A stretch of DNA of 47,930 nucleotides from Nitrososphaeraceae archaeon (GTDB lineage Archaea; Thermoproteota; Nitrososphaeria; Nitrososphaerales; Nitrososphaeraceae), in assembly GCA_021325295.1 (NCBI GenBank), contig JAJPHM010000028.1, positions 1 through 47,930 on the forward strand, written 5' to 3'. Shown one piece after another: positions 1 through 8,873 of the stretch. Position numbers and translations under genes: made by a program. Positions within the stretch are counted from its first letter, which is position 1. Every line of letters starts with the position of its first letter. Below the pieces are notes generated by a model, which saw only the letters and a list, made by a program, of their open reading frames with translations, did no database searches and was not told where the DNA came from.

Positions 1-1
1 A

Positions 2-505
2 TCCACTGCCTTTACTCCAGCAACATTTGCAGTTACTGCTGGACAGCAATATACAATAGAAGTACAGGACTATGGCAATTATCACTTTGACCATTGGGCA
101 GACAATGGCAGTACAAATAGAGACAGGACAGTTACTGCAGGAAGCGGCGGCACGACGCTCACAGCAGTATATGCAAGCTCAGGTTCAGGTTCAAACCCGG
201 GCCCCAGTCCAATTACAAATCCACCAGCTGCCCAATCAACGATCAGCGTTACAACCACAGACTATAGCGGAAACCCAATCACTGGTTACTATACTACACT
301 CTGGCAGAATGGACAGCAGATACAATCAGGATTCTCACCACAGACATTCACTGTCAGCAATGGCCAAACCTATCAGGTAGCAGTATCAGACTATGGCAAC
401 TTCGTCTTTGACCACTGGTCTGATGGTACAACAAATAGGTTCCATACAGTGACAACTGGTAGCGGCACGACAACTAACTTGGTGGCAATATACAGAACTG
501 GCTAG
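2..505 (+). CDS. Secreted/surface repeat protein, 3' end only
   Basis: An open frame enters from the left edge of the window and stops at TAG 503-505, giving about 167 residues. It holds one and a half copies of a Ser/Thr/Gly-rich, beta-type repeat. The conserved core reads GQxYxxxVxDYGNxxFDHWxD, then TNR, TVxxGSG and a final VAxY, at about nt 41-175 and again at 362-495. A Gly/Pro/Ser linker (GSGSNPGPSP) separates the units. Composition and repeats fit an extracellular wall, adhesion or S-layer-associated protein of the kind common in Nitrososphaerales. There is no membrane helix or PEF-type tail at this C-terminus, so it ends as a soluble or otherwise attached domain. The signal peptide would lie outside the window. 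The function is unknown. Confidence 0.75.
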   Translation, partial: STAFTPATFAVTAGQQYTIEVQDYGNYHFDHWADNGSTNRDRTVTAGSGGTTLTAVYASSGSGSNPGPSPITNPPAAQSTISVTTTDYSGNPITGYYTTLWQNGQQIQSGFSPQTFTVSNGQTYQVAVSDYGNFVFDHWSDGTTNRFHTVTTGSGTTTNLVAIYRTG

Positions 506-767
506 GCTACGTTTTGTGCCACCACTTCCCTTTTGTTTTGTATTCTATCTTGCTAGAGACAAGAAAATTCAACTCAATTCAATCTTCGCTCTTCCATTAT
601 TACGCGTTTGTTAATTCTTTTTGAAATGCATTAAAAAGTCGAAATATTAGCCGAATAGTTGTAACAGACAGACTAGGCCAAGCAGGTAAATGAAGGCAGA
701 TCTGGTTCCCATCCAAATACTTATATGAGTTAAACCCGACATCTCTGCACACTTGGCCCAGGAAGTC

Positions 768-1139
768 ATGATGGTAGAAGATCGCAGAAATTCACTGCTA
801 AATAGACGCGAAATCAGGGCAGTATTCAGAGGAGAGGCCGGCAAACTAAAGAGGACTGATGCGACGGGCAAGATTGCAGATCAGCTGAATATTGACAAGA
901 AAAATATCATCCCTATTTCGCTAAAGTGCGAGACTGGCAAGACGGATATACATGCTACCTTTTATGTCTACGACGACCCCGAGGAAGCCAAGAAGCAGCT
1001 TCCGCGCTATAGGCTTTTGCGAACGCTTCCAAAAGAAGAAAGAAAAAAGTTGCTCGGAGATGAAAAGGCTGCAAAGCTCAAGGCCAAGCAGGCTGCTGCA
1101 GCTGAAAAGGGCGGAGGAGCCGCTGGAGGAAAGAAGTAA
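768..1139 (+). CDS. rps24e: Small ribosomal subunit protein eS24
   Basis: This is an archaeal/eukaryal-specific protein of the 30S subunit. The N-terminus carries the family signature (VEDRRN then LLNRREI), followed by the RNA-binding core with YVYDD and [14 protein letters not shown]. The tail is Lys/Ala/Gly-rich, typical of a disordered ribosomal extension. I chose ATG 768 because an AGGA stretch lies just before it and a TATA-like element (about 717-726) lies upstream. TTG 753 and ATG 771 are in frame and possible. The gene is followed after 2 nt by rps27ae, the usual archaeal pair, so the two are almost certainly cotranscribed. The Kae1-Bud32 genes that often follow this pair in archaea are not here. 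Confidence 0.93.
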   Translation: MMVEDRRNSLLNRREIRAVFRGEAGKLKRTDATGKIADQLNIDKKNIIPISLKCETGKTDIHATFYVYDDPEEAKKQLPRYRLLRTLPKEERKKLLGDEKAAKLKAKQAAAAEKGGGAAGGKK

Positions 1140-1141
1140 GA

Positions 1142-1342
1142 GTGGCAGATAAGAAGCAAAAAGGAGAAGTAGCCATTTACAAGTTCTACAAGGTAGAGGG
1201 CGACAAGGTTTCTCGATCAAGGCGTGATTGCCCAAGGTGCGGCAAGGGCACATTCATGGCAGAACACAAAGATAGACATACGTGCGGCAAGTGTGGCTTT
1301 ACAGAGTTTACTCATAAAGAAACAAAAAAAGTCAAAAAATAG
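1142..1342 (+). CDS. rps27ae: Small ribosomal subunit protein eS27-type (S27ae), zinc ribbon
   Basis: This 66-residue protein is the S27ae ribosomal protein, the archaeal counterpart of the eukaryotic ubiquitin-fused S27a tail. It has a four-cysteine zinc ribbon: CPRC at about residues 30-33 and CGKC at about 48-51, followed by GFTEF. The C-terminus is Lys-rich (KKVKK) and the length is normal for the family. It starts with GTG only 2 nt after the rps24e stop, so it probably depends on translation or transcription of the upstream gene. No ubiquitin domain is present, as expected in archaea. After the stop there is about 150 nt with T-rich stretches before the convergent next gene. Confidence 0.93.
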   Translation: MADKKQKGEVAIYKFYKVEGDKVSRSRRDCPRCGKGTFMAEHKDRHTCGKCGFTEFTHKETKKVKK

Positions 1343-1489
1343 CTTCATAACGGCAGCTTCCTATTTCATTTAACACTGCAAGTTGTGACTTCAGTATGCA
1401 AATACATCTTTTGGCTATACCACAGCCACTTAGCTTGCTTTAGGAGTCTTTTTTGATTCCTATAACGTAACGATGCATACAATGGTCAA

Positions 1490-3283
1490 CTATGAGGTCT
1501 CTGCGGCAATATTTATTTGGTTTTTGAGTGCTCTGGCAACGGATGGCGCAAGCACAGGGTAAAAGGATTCCATATGCCTTTTTGATTTTGCTAGCTTCCT
1601 GACATTCTCAACTGACCCTTGACCCAAGTATCCACAGAGGAATTCTTTGGCTATCATCATAGCTGCACTGACATTGGTGGTCCCTTTGAGTGCCCAACCC
1701 AGAAACTGTGCAAGGTCCCAGAGCTGGTCACCGGCTTTGAAAATAAATTGCTCCAGATCAGTAAAGTAGAGATTACCATCAGTTTGCCTGGCTATGATAT
1801 TTTTTGGCTTTATATTTCCAAAACTCGATCCAGCACTATGGACTGTGGCGATCTGCTTACCAGCAACTCTAATTGCCACATCTAACATCTCTCCTCCTCC
1901 CGCTACTCTGGTTGCTGTCTTTGCTTTTATATGACTCTTGATAATATCTGCAAGGGTTTTTCCTTCGATAAACTCGGTTACAAGAAGCCTTCTGTCTAGC
2001 ACGACGCATTCGACAACAGGAGAGCAGAGGCCTAGAGTTCTGACATAACGTAGTGCCTTGTATTCGCAGCCCAGTCTGAAGAGTGGATCGACTCTGAACC
2101 TTTTTACGGGCGAAGTCCAGATATTCAGCGCAGCCCACTTTATGGACTTTGACTTGGCAAGTTCCTTTACAACTATTCTTTTCTCTTTGTCCTTGCCAGC
2201 TTCTCTATCAACAATTCTAATAAGCGAAGTTTTGCTGTTCAAGTTTCCAAGCCTCTGTTTTGTGATATCATACCTTGCAAAACCAATTGACTCAGCCAGC
2301 ACATCTAGCCATTTTTCTGATACTCTATGCGATTTCTTTGATGCCTCAAAGATCAGCATTCCCTCTGAAAGTTTTAGATAAGTTGCATCAGGATGAGATA
2401 TAAATTCAGGAAGTTTGGGTGTTGCATGGTGGTGCCGCATCAGCTTAGACTGAGCCTCCTTTAGAGCAAGATGAAATGCATGTCTGCCAGCATAGGTATG
2501 CACCAGGTACGAGCTGAATTCCTGAAGTCGTTTTGTAAGCCTCAAATAGGCTTCGCCTCTGTTGCCTGTGGCAACGCGCTTTTCAGATATCTTTAGCAGC
2601 TTGCCCTTGATTTCAAAGAGATGGTCGTCCTGTCTTATTATATCATTCAAGGCTCGCCTGTATCCGTCAAGGGCAAATTCGATGTTCTGCTCAGCACGAC
2701 TGCCTGTGTAGGTTCTATAATAACTATAGATTGCGTTTGGATACAGAGCGCTCCGGCGCCTTATCTTTGCAAACATCACAAATTCCAAGGGAAACATGAT
2801 CTCTGTGCTTAGCACATTTGTTGATTGTATCAGCTGGTTAATTTCTTCAAGGATTACTCTCCTTTTGTAAACCTGCTCTATTTTGTTGAAAAAATCTTGG
2901 TTTTCAATTGGCTCATAGATATGCAAGAGCCTCCCTACTACAAACTCGCCAAGGTATCCTTCAGAGGCATCTTTTTCAAGCAGCTGCCTGTCTACTACCA
3001 AAGCCGAGATGTCAATTGCAGATTCTCGTTTTTCACCTTTCTCTGTATGATCCTTTATTCCATGACCTTCTTCTCTGGAGTAAACATACTTTAATGCAAA
3101 AGGATAGTTCTGCAGTACAACAATAATATCAAAGTCACTTTCTGAGCGCGCGTAGCCGGCAACTTGGGAGCCATACAGGCATATGCCAACAACTGACCGG
3201 CCTTTGGCTATTTGGGAAACGAATCTTCTTATTGTGGCCAGCTGCCAGCTGGGAATGCTCCAGCTATTGCTGCACATCGCCAC
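1490..3283 (-). CDS. Pol-beta nucleotidyltransferase fused to Bud32-like (pseudo)kinase
   Basis: This 597-residue protein has two recognisable parts. Residues 30-100 show the polymerase-beta-type nucleotidyltransferase signature: GS at 38-39, paired acidic residues SDFD at 49-52 and a probable third carboxylate at D91 in AIDIS. A helical middle region (about 110-340) resembles the accessory helices of HEPN or aminoglycoside-type nucleotidyltransferases. Residues 365-560 resemble Bud32/RIO-type kinases: lysine in VVKE (K373), a helix-C glutamate near E407, the catalytic-loop pattern FGNIKPKNII at 488-497 and the metal-binding Asp in FTDLE (D509). The catalytic-loop Asp is Asn490, so the kinase may be inactive. 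The start overlaps the 3' end of the HExxH gene by 20 nt, so the two are translationally coupled. The substrate is unknown. Confidence 0.8.
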   Translation of the reverse strand: MAMCSNSWSIPSWQLATIRRFVSQIAKGRSVVGICLYGSQVAGYARSESDFDIIVVLQNYPFALKYVYSREEGHGIKDHTEKGEKRESAIDISALVVDRQLLEKDASEGYLGEFVVGRLLHIYEPIENQDFFNKIEQVYKRRVILEEINQLIQSTNVLSTEIMFPLEFVMFAKIRRRSALYPNAIYSYYRTYTGSRAEQNIEFALDGYRRALNDIIRQDDHLFEIKGKLLKISEKRVATGNRGEAYLRLTKRLQEFSSYLVHTYAGRHAFHLALKEAQSKLMRHHHATPKLPEFISHPDATYLKLSEGMLIFEASKKSHRVSEKWLDVLAESIGFARYDITKQRLGNLNSKTSLIRIVDREAGKDKEKRIVVKELAKSKSIKWAALNIWTSPVKRFRVDPLFRLGCEYKALRYVRTLGLCSPVVECVVLDRRLLVTEFIEGKTLADIIKSHIKAKTATRVAGGGEMLDVAIRVAGKQIATVHSAGSSFGNIKPKNIIARQTDGNLYFTDLEQFIFKAGDQLWDLAQFLGWALKGTTNVSAAMMIAKEFLCGYLGQGSVENVRKLAKSKRHMESFYPVLAPSVARALKNQINIAAETS

Positions 3284-4064
3284 TCATACTGGTGTTGTTG
3301 TCGCTAATAATGCTATTATCTGCAGCATCTGCACCAGATGATTCTTTTTTTTCGTTTATACGCCTGCGGACCTTGGCATTTTCGAATTTAGCTATCTTTT
3401 CGCTTATCTCCGGATCCACTTTGAGTTTGGCCATTGCTTCAAATGGTATTTTGATTACATTTGCATCAATAGGAACACTTGTTGTTGGGAGCCCTTTATC
3501 CATCCATTCCTTTATGGCTTTATCTTCAAGCCTCATATCCCTAAAGCCTTCGGGAAAACGAGTAGTGATGTGCCTTACCAAAGTAGGGTCTGACCTGAAA
3601 ACTGCCCTTGCTTCTACAAGCCTTCCCCCGTCAGCATAAGTTCCTTCAAACAAAGTGCCAGAGATTTCATCAGATATAATATTCATCTTTGTTACCCTGC
3701 CTACAAGCTCCAGATAGTGCATAAATTCATGTGCCAGGATGGCATGCAGCGTACCCTTGAGTGAATATGCCACAAGCGGAGCAGTAATCTGTACAACGAC
3801 GTGAAGCATACCGTCTTCGCCGATTGCCGGGATAGTTCTTGCAAAGAATATACCAAGCTGCGTAAATTCTGCTTGTGATGTAGAGACGACAAGGCTTGGC
3901 TCTATGTAGTAATATGGATATTTTATGCCAGATGCCTTTTCTACTCGGGCGACACCTTCAGTCACAAGATGAAACCGGTCAACAATAGTCTGATATACTT
4001 TGGGCGGCAACAGACCAGCCTTGCCCGCATCATGCACTTTTCGCAGGGGATCAAAGCTCATCAT
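3264..4064 (-). CDS. HExxH-motif putative metallopeptidase, conserved archaeal unknown
   Basis: This 266-residue soluble protein has a clear zinc-protease-type motif, AHEFMHYLE, with H112, E113 and H116. Acidic residues downstream (GTLFEG near 137-141 and LVEAR near 149-153) could supply the third metal ligand. I do not recognise a named peptidase family. The C-terminal 40 residues are charged, Ser/Asn-rich and probably disordered (KKESSGADAADN). It is the first gene of a two-gene unit: its last 20 nt overlap the start of the nucleotidyltransferase-kinase fusion. There is no signal peptide or membrane helix, so it acts in the cytoplasm. The motif makes proteolysis plausible, but a structural or non-catalytic role cannot be excluded. 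Start codons ATG 4064 and ATG 4061 are both usable. Confidence 0.7.
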   Translation of the reverse strand: MMSFDPLRKVHDAGKAGLLPPKVYQTIVDRFHLVTEGVARVEKASGIKYPYYYIEPSLVVSTSQAEFTQLGIFFARTIPAIGEDGMLHVVVQITAPLVAYSLKGTLHAILAHEFMHYLELVGRVTKMNIISDEISGTLFEGTYADGGRLVEARAVFRSDPTLVRHITTRFPEGFRDMRLEDKAIKEWMDKGLPTTSVPIDANVIKIPFEAMAKLKVDPEISEKIAKFENAKVRRRINEKKESSGADAADNSIISDNNTSMSGDVQQ

Positions 4065-4195
4065 TTTTATGGTTCAACCCACCCTGCCTTGTAGAGTAAC
4101 ATCAATTCAGTTGTGACTGTTGACACAGCACAATAGTGCAACAAAAATGTTACTGATTATCCAATCTAATCCAATCGATCGGCCAATACTGAGCG

Positions 4196-5425
4196 TCACA
4201 TAATTATTACATCAAGGACATCAAAGAGAATGCAATCGCATTTTGCACCCACAAGCTCAGACACACTAGGCTTTGCATACTCGTTGCCACCTACAAACTG
4301 CTTTATTGTAAGGCCACCGTCTGCAGTTATTGTAAAAATCAGTTGCCCCGGTCCAGCGCGCCTGACAGCATTGCATGAGTATATTTTTTTCTCGATTACC
4401 TTCGACTTGCTTTCAAGCCTGATAGTCGAGCCGGCTAGTGCACGAATATTTGCTATATCTTGACGGGTAATGTCCTTGTCGCATCTTATCAATATCCTAG
4501 TCTTTGTGGTAAATACAGGCATTGAATCTGGCAGCCCAGCGACTTGTTCAATTGTTGCTCTGATTCCCCGGCTGACAATTTTTCTCTGTCCTTTTGCAAT
4601 GCTTCTTCTCTGCGGGTTGAAGACGCGGACATAGAACGGTCTGCCTGAACCAAGTACAAGGCTGGACTGATCCTCCCCGCCTACCCAAGAGAATTTTGCT
4701 GACTGGCCCTTTAAAAGAGAAATCAGTTTTCTGGCGATAATCCCCTCGATACTATCACCACCTGAGTAGCCAGAACCGCCACACTTGTCGCAGCCGGCAC
4801 CTTGGCAATGTTCACACCTTTCCTGCCTCTGCGGCAGATTCCTTGTCGTTTTTTTGTATCTGCCAGAGAAGGCCAATGGCCTAGATTTGACCGCCACATC
4901 AACATCGCCGCCGCTGGAAATGGCGAGGCCGATTGTTATATCTGGTGTCAGGTAATCGACTTTTTTGCCTATTACTGTTGCAAGCCTGCTGCCAAGCTCT
5001 CTTGTAAGGTGGCTTTTTATACTCTCCTTTCCCCGGATTTTGAATCTGGCCCTCAGGCTGTCTTCTCGCTCAAAGAACTTTGCAGGCAGGGTGGCACCTA
5101 TCAGGAAGGTCTCAAACTCGTAATCCTTTATGTGCTCAAGAATAGTTTGCACAATAGTATCGATTCTGTTCATGATACCGGAGCACACATAGCAGTCTGC
5201 AGGCTTGACAGCATCAAGGGAGATTTCCTGCTGGATATGTGACAAGGTAGATTCTGCCAGGCCTTCCCGTCTTCTTCCCTTTTTTGCCCCAGCCCTTCTA
5301 ATACCTGCCAGATTGTCAGTCTTTATGCCTGTCTGTCTCTCAAAGCATAGAGGGCAGAGTTTGTAGTTGTAGTTGTAGTTGCTCAACTTCACAGGCAAGC
5401 TGCTTCTGCAGGAGCCATCAGCCAA
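4196..5425 (-). CDS. pus10: tRNA pseudouridine synthase Pus10
   Basis: Pus10 makes pseudouridine 54 (and in some archaea 55) in the T-loop of tRNA. The 409-residue protein has the expected layout. An N-terminal zinc site is formed by C24/C27 and C78/C81, then a THUMP-like region. An inserted DnaJ-like zinc knuckle has CEHC (204-207) and CDKC (212-215). The catalytic signature is GGEDQSSLVLGSGRPF, with D252 as the nucleophile, followed by the C-terminal catalytic lobe. The length matches archaeal Pus10. Its start overlaps the 3' end of srp54 by 8 nt, so the two form an operon. Bacterial-type TruB would be the alternative for position 55, but the double zinc sites and catalytic motif fit Pus10. 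Confidence 0.93.
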   Translation of the reverse strand: MADGSCRSSLPVKLSNYNYNYKLCPLCFERQTGIKTDNLAGIRRAGAKKGRRREGLAESTLSHIQQEISLDAVKPADCYVCSGIMNRIDTIVQTILEHIKDYEFETFLIGATLPAKFFEREDSLRARFKIRGKESIKSHLTRELGSRLATVIGKKVDYLTPDITIGLAISSGGDVDVAVKSRPLAFSGRYKKTTRNLPQRQERCEHCQGAGCDKCGGSGYSGGDSIEGIIARKLISLLKGQSAKFSWVGGEDQSSLVLGSGRPFYVRVFNPQRRSIAKGQRKIVSRGIRATIEQVAGLPDSMPVFTTKTRILIRCDKDITRQDIANIRALAGSTIRLESKSKVIEKKIYSCNAVRRAGPGQLIFTITADGGLTIKQFVGGNEYAKPSVSELVGAKCDCILFDVLDVIIM

Positions 5426-6794
5426 TGCCGAACCTCCTCAAAAGTCCCTGCATCTGCCTCCCCTTTGCCTGTTTCATCATAGTTTTGGAATTATTGTATT
5501 GTTTTATCAGATCCTTTACTTCATGATCTGAAGCGCCTGAGCCCCTTGCTATCCTTTTTCGTCTTGAATCATTGATAATATCGGGATTTCTTTTTTCATC
5601 TTTGGTCATTGATTGGATTATAAACCGCCACTTTTCCATCTTGCCCTCAAGAGCCTCAAGCTGGTCGTCTTTTACCATTCCGGAAAGGCCCGGAAGGTTT
5701 TCTATTACGTTTCTAAAGCCCATCTTGCCAACATTTTCCATCTGGACATAAAAGTCCTCAATGGTCATTTTGCCGCTCAGCACTCTCTTGGCCTGATCCT
5801 CGTCTGCCTGCAATTCCAAGCCTCTGGCCATATCAAGCAGGGCCTTGATATCGCCCATGCCAAGGAGCCTGCCCACAAACCGCGTCGGCGAAAACTGCTC
5901 CAAGTCGTCGATGCGCTCGCCGGTTCCAATGAACATGACCTTGGCACCTGTTGCAGATGATGCAGCCAGTGCGCCGCCACCTTTCGCTGTGCCATCAAGC
6001 TTTGTTATGACTATACCTCCTACAGGAGCTGCCTCATGGAATGCCTTGGCCTGGGCATAAGCCTGTTGCCCTATTGTCCCGTCTATCACCAGAAGGACAA
6101 GATCAGGTGTAGCCACCTTGTACATTTCGTTCATTTCAGCAAGCAGCCCTGTTTCTTCTTTGTGCCTGCCGGCTGTATCTATTATGACGACATCCAGATT
6201 CTGTGGGCCAAAATAGCCAAGGCCGTTTTTTGCTATCCCGACTGCATCCTTGCCTCCTTCTTCGCCGTAAACCTCAACATTCATCTTGCTGCAGTTCATC
6301 TTGAGCTGGGTTAGGGCGCCTGGCCTGTATGTGTCTGCGCCTATTACCCCAACTCTGTACCCATGTTTTGTAAGCCACCTTGCAAGCTTTGAGGTGACTG
6401 TTGTCTTGCCACTTCCCTGAATTCCTAGCATCAGCACGACATTTTGTTTGCCGGGTTTGAAAAATGAGGCGACTCCTGATTGCTGCTCTTCCATATGCAT
6501 TTTGTCGAGGCTTTTTATCGCCTCGCCTGTGTATCCTAACAGCCTTGCAAGTTCGCCGTAAAGTATCGTTATGATGTGATCTTTTCTTGATAGGCCCTTT
6601 GGGGGCTGCTCCTTCAGAGCGCGCTCTTTGAGATTGGTAGTAATGGAAAGTACAAGCTTTACGTTAACATCTGATAAGAGCAGGGCTCTCTGGACATCTC
6701 TACAGAGAGAGTCGATAAGCTCTTCGTTTACGTCAGATGCGCCGACTATTTTCTTCAGTGCGCTGCGAAGGTTATCTCGTAAATTATCAAACAT
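5418..6794 (-). CDS. srp54: Signal recognition particle GTPase SRP54
   Basis: SRP54 binds signal sequences and 7S RNA and delivers ribosomes to the membrane receptor FtsY. The 458-residue protein contains the helical N domain (1-100), the G domain with P-loop GIQGSGKTT (124-132), ADTYRPGA (153-160), DTAGR (206-210) and the specificity motif TKLDG (near 268). The Met-rich M domain runs from about 320 to the end, with SRRKRIARGSG as the SRP RNA-binding helix and a QMQGLLRRF tail. All GTPase motifs are intact. It is the promoter-proximal gene ahead of pus10 (8-nt overlap). A purine-rich AGGAGAGG-like stretch on the coding strand precedes the ATG and may serve as a ribosome binding site. Confidence 0.97.
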   Translation of the reverse strand: MFDNLRDNLRSALKKIVGASDVNEELIDSLCRDVQRALLLSDVNVKLVLSITTNLKERALKEQPPKGLSRKDHIITILYGELARLLGYTGEAIKSLDKMHMEEQQSGVASFFKPGKQNVVLMLGIQGSGKTTVTSKLARWLTKHGYRVGVIGADTYRPGALTQLKMNCSKMNVEVYGEEGGKDAVGIAKNGLGYFGPQNLDVVIIDTAGRHKEETGLLAEMNEMYKVATPDLVLLVIDGTIGQQAYAQAKAFHEAAPVGGIVITKLDGTAKGGGALAASSATGAKVMFIGTGERIDDLEQFSPTRFVGRLLGMGDIKALLDMARGLELQADEDQAKRVLSGKMTIEDFYVQMENVGKMGFRNVIENLPGLSGMVKDDQLEALEGKMEKWRFIIQSMTKDEKRNPDIINDSRRKRIARGSGASDHEVKDLIKQYNNSKTMMKQAKGRQMQGLLRRFGIG

Positions 6795-6835
6795 ATTCGC
6801 CTTCTTCTCTCCCTCTCCTCTTTCTTAATCCAAGA

Positions 6836-7522
6836 CTACTTTTGTAATAGGGAGACTTCTAATATTTCAAATATTCCCCTCTGGCCATCCCAGTGGATGT
6901 TTGATTTCTTGATTTCCATCCTTTTTTTGAATAGTGGGCAGTCAATAACCAAGGTCTCAGCCTCTCCTCCTTCAAAGGTCAGATTAAAGCCATATTTTTT
7001 GCTCAGAAATGCAAGCTTTTGTATAGAGTCTTTGTCCAGCTGCCTGCCGAGCCATTCTTTGCCAAGGCCCATGGCAGACACCCCTACGATGATAGCATTA
7101 AATTCACTCTGAATAATTTCATTCATATATGGCAGTGGGTCTGCATGCCAGAGCGGTGCAATTGCGGCCAGATCGTGTCTGTTGCAGATAAGGTCAAATG
7201 CCTGCTTCTGAAACATGCTGGATATGCCTCCATGAACTATGCCTTCTATACCAAAAAGCGATCTGGCTTGAAGTATTGCCTCTTCTAGCCCTTTTACCTC
7301 ATCCTCTTTGCTGGTCCCTTTCACTTCAAACCCAAGCAGCGGGATCTGCATAGCATCGGCAAGGTACTCGGTTATTCTGCTATTTGGGTAATGAAATAGA
7401 AGGCTGTCGTCAGCAAGCGGGTGCATTGTAACGAGGCACTCTACAGTATGGCCCTTCTGCTGTGCCTTAAATATTGAAAAAGTACTGTCCTTGCCGCCAG
7501 AATACAGTGAAGCCAGTTTCAT
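6836..7522 (-). CDS. dph6: Diphthine--ammonia ligase Dph6-type ATP pyrophosphatase
   Basis: Dph6 carries out the last amidation step of diphthamide on elongation factor aEF2. The 228-residue protein has the PP-loop SGGKDST at residues 8-14 and the family signature GGEAET near residue 190. The length matches the single-domain archaeal form; the eukaryotic enzyme carries extra RidA-like domains that are absent here. Residues VHGGISS and VGVSAMGLG match the middle of the family. It lies upstream of srp54 in the same direction with a 41-nt gap, so it could be in the same transcript, although an AT-rich element about 35 nt before its own ATG could be a promoter. It is divergent from the ABC importer. 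Confidence 0.92.
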   Translation of the reverse strand: MKLASLYSGGKDSTFSIFKAQQKGHTVECLVTMHPLADDSLLFHYPNSRITEYLADAMQIPLLGFEVKGTSKEDEVKGLEEAILQARSLFGIEGIVHGGISSMFQKQAFDLICNRHDLAAIAPLWHADPLPYMNEIIQSEFNAIIVGVSAMGLGKEWLGRQLDKDSIQKLAFLSKKYGFNLTFEGGEAETLVIDCPLFKKRMEIKKSNIHWDGQRGIFEILEVSLLQK

Positions 7523-7722
7523 GTAAAGCCGCCCACGTCTCTATCAGCTACTCAATATTAATTACACTATTGTATGCTCTACAACTGGCTGATGGTATCA
7601 TCTACTTGCTTGCATCAATATATCGCTCCTTTATTCAAAGATCTCGTACCAGGAGGCGGCTCGGATAGATCAATATTGTTTATATCTTGAGGCCCTGCAA
7701 TTCATGTGGCGATTGAACAGCA

Positions 7723-8784
7723 TTGAGTAGCCTGCTTGAAGTAAGAGATGTCAAGAAATACTTTGCTGTCAAGAGAAGCTTTCGCCAGATCTTTCGCCGC
7801 GCACAAAATCATTATGTCAAGGCGGTAGACGGCGTCAGCTTTTCTGTTGAGCGAGGCAAGGTACTGGTCATAGCAGGCGAATCCGGCTCAGGCAAGACCA
7901 CACTGGCCAGGATTGCAATGAAGGCAATCGAGCCTGACAGCGGAACTATAATCTTCGAAGGGCAGGATGTAACAGAGTATTCAGGTGAGCGACTAAAGCA
8001 CTTCCGCTCCCGCGTGCAGATGGTATACCAAGACCCTTATTCGTCCCTTGACCCCAGGATGAGGATTCTCGATATAGTGAGGGAACCCCTTGACATACAT
8101 GACAGAGCAAGCTCAAAGAGCGAAAGAACAGACAAGGCGATAAGGGCTTTACAAGATGTAAGGTTGGAGCCGGCTGAGATCGCTTCAAGGTATCCTCACG
8201 CGCTTTCTGGCGGGCAGAGACAGAGGGTCGCACTTGCGCGGGCTCTTGTCCTGCGTCCTGCGCTAATAGTCGCTGATGAGCCCGTTTCAATGCTTGACGT
8301 TTCTGTCAGGGCAGAGATTCTGGAGCTCATGCGAGACCTAAAGGAAAGATTCCAGATATCATTTGTTTACATTACTCACGATCTTTCTACCGCCAGGTAC
8401 ATCGGCGATAACATTGCAATAATGTATTCAGGTAAAATAGTAGAGCAGGGACCAATAGATGATGTTCTGCTGGACCCGCTTCACCCATATACACAAGCGT
8501 TGATTGACGCAATATCAGAGCCAAACCCAGACAACCTCCATGTTGAGAAAAAGATCAGAATAAAGGGCTTTAGTTCAGAGGGAGCAGACGAGGGGGATGA
8601 TGACATCAGAGGTGGCATAACGGATCAGATTACAGGATGCCAGTTTTACAATCGCTGTCTGTATTCTATGCCAGCCTGCAAAGCCAAGGAACCTGCACTT
8701 TTGGCTGTAAAAAATGGTCACTCCGTATCCTGTTTTCTTTACACACAGACCAGCACCGTTGGGTCAGAAGAGCGCACTGGCTAA
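7723..8784 (+). CDS. Peptide/opine-type ABC importer, ATP-binding protein (OppF/DppF-like)
   Basis: This ATPase energises import through the permease pair encoded downstream. The 353 residues contain Walker A GESGSGKTT (52-60), the Q-loop VYQDPYSSLDP (101-111), the signature LSGGQRQR (161-168), Walker B LIVADEP (181-187) and the H-loop THDLS. The oligopeptide-specific C-terminal extension carries a cysteine cluster (C-x6-C-x6-C, then a fourth Cys), as in OppD/OppF proteins that bind an iron-sulfur cluster. The start is TTG 7723, with a TATA-like GTTTATATC about 40 nt upstream. Only one ATPase is encoded here, although these importers normally use an OppD/OppF pair; the partner is either elsewhere or the protein works as a homodimer. 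Substrate specificity cannot be read from the ATPase. Confidence 0.92.
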   Translation: MSSLLEVRDVKKYFAVKRSFRQIFRRAQNHYVKAVDGVSFSVERGKVLVIAGESGSGKTTLARIAMKAIEPDSGTIIFEGQDVTEYSGERLKHFRSRVQMVYQDPYSSLDPRMRILDIVREPLDIHDRASSKSERTDKAIRALQDVRLEPAEIASRYPHALSGGQRQRVALARALVLRPALIVADEPVSMLDVSVRAEILELMRDLKERFQISFVYITHDLSTARYIGDNIAIMYSGKIVEQGPIDDVLLDPLHPYTQALIDAISEPNPDNLHVEKKIRIKGFSSEGADEGDDDIRGGITDQITGCQFYNRCLYSMPACKAKEPALLAVKNGHSVSCFLYTQTSTVGSEERTG

Positions 8785-8873
8785 ATTTGAAACGAACAGT
8801 GAATATGTGTACCATACTGTACTGTTGCAGATAACCAAAATAGTTTTATCTTTCCCGTCTGCCTTTACCGTGA

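Noticed and set aside
72-380. Rightward 102-codon frame near the left edge
   Set aside because: It lies in another frame of the repeat-protein gene, whose own frame runs unbroken from the edge to 505 and shows clear repeats.
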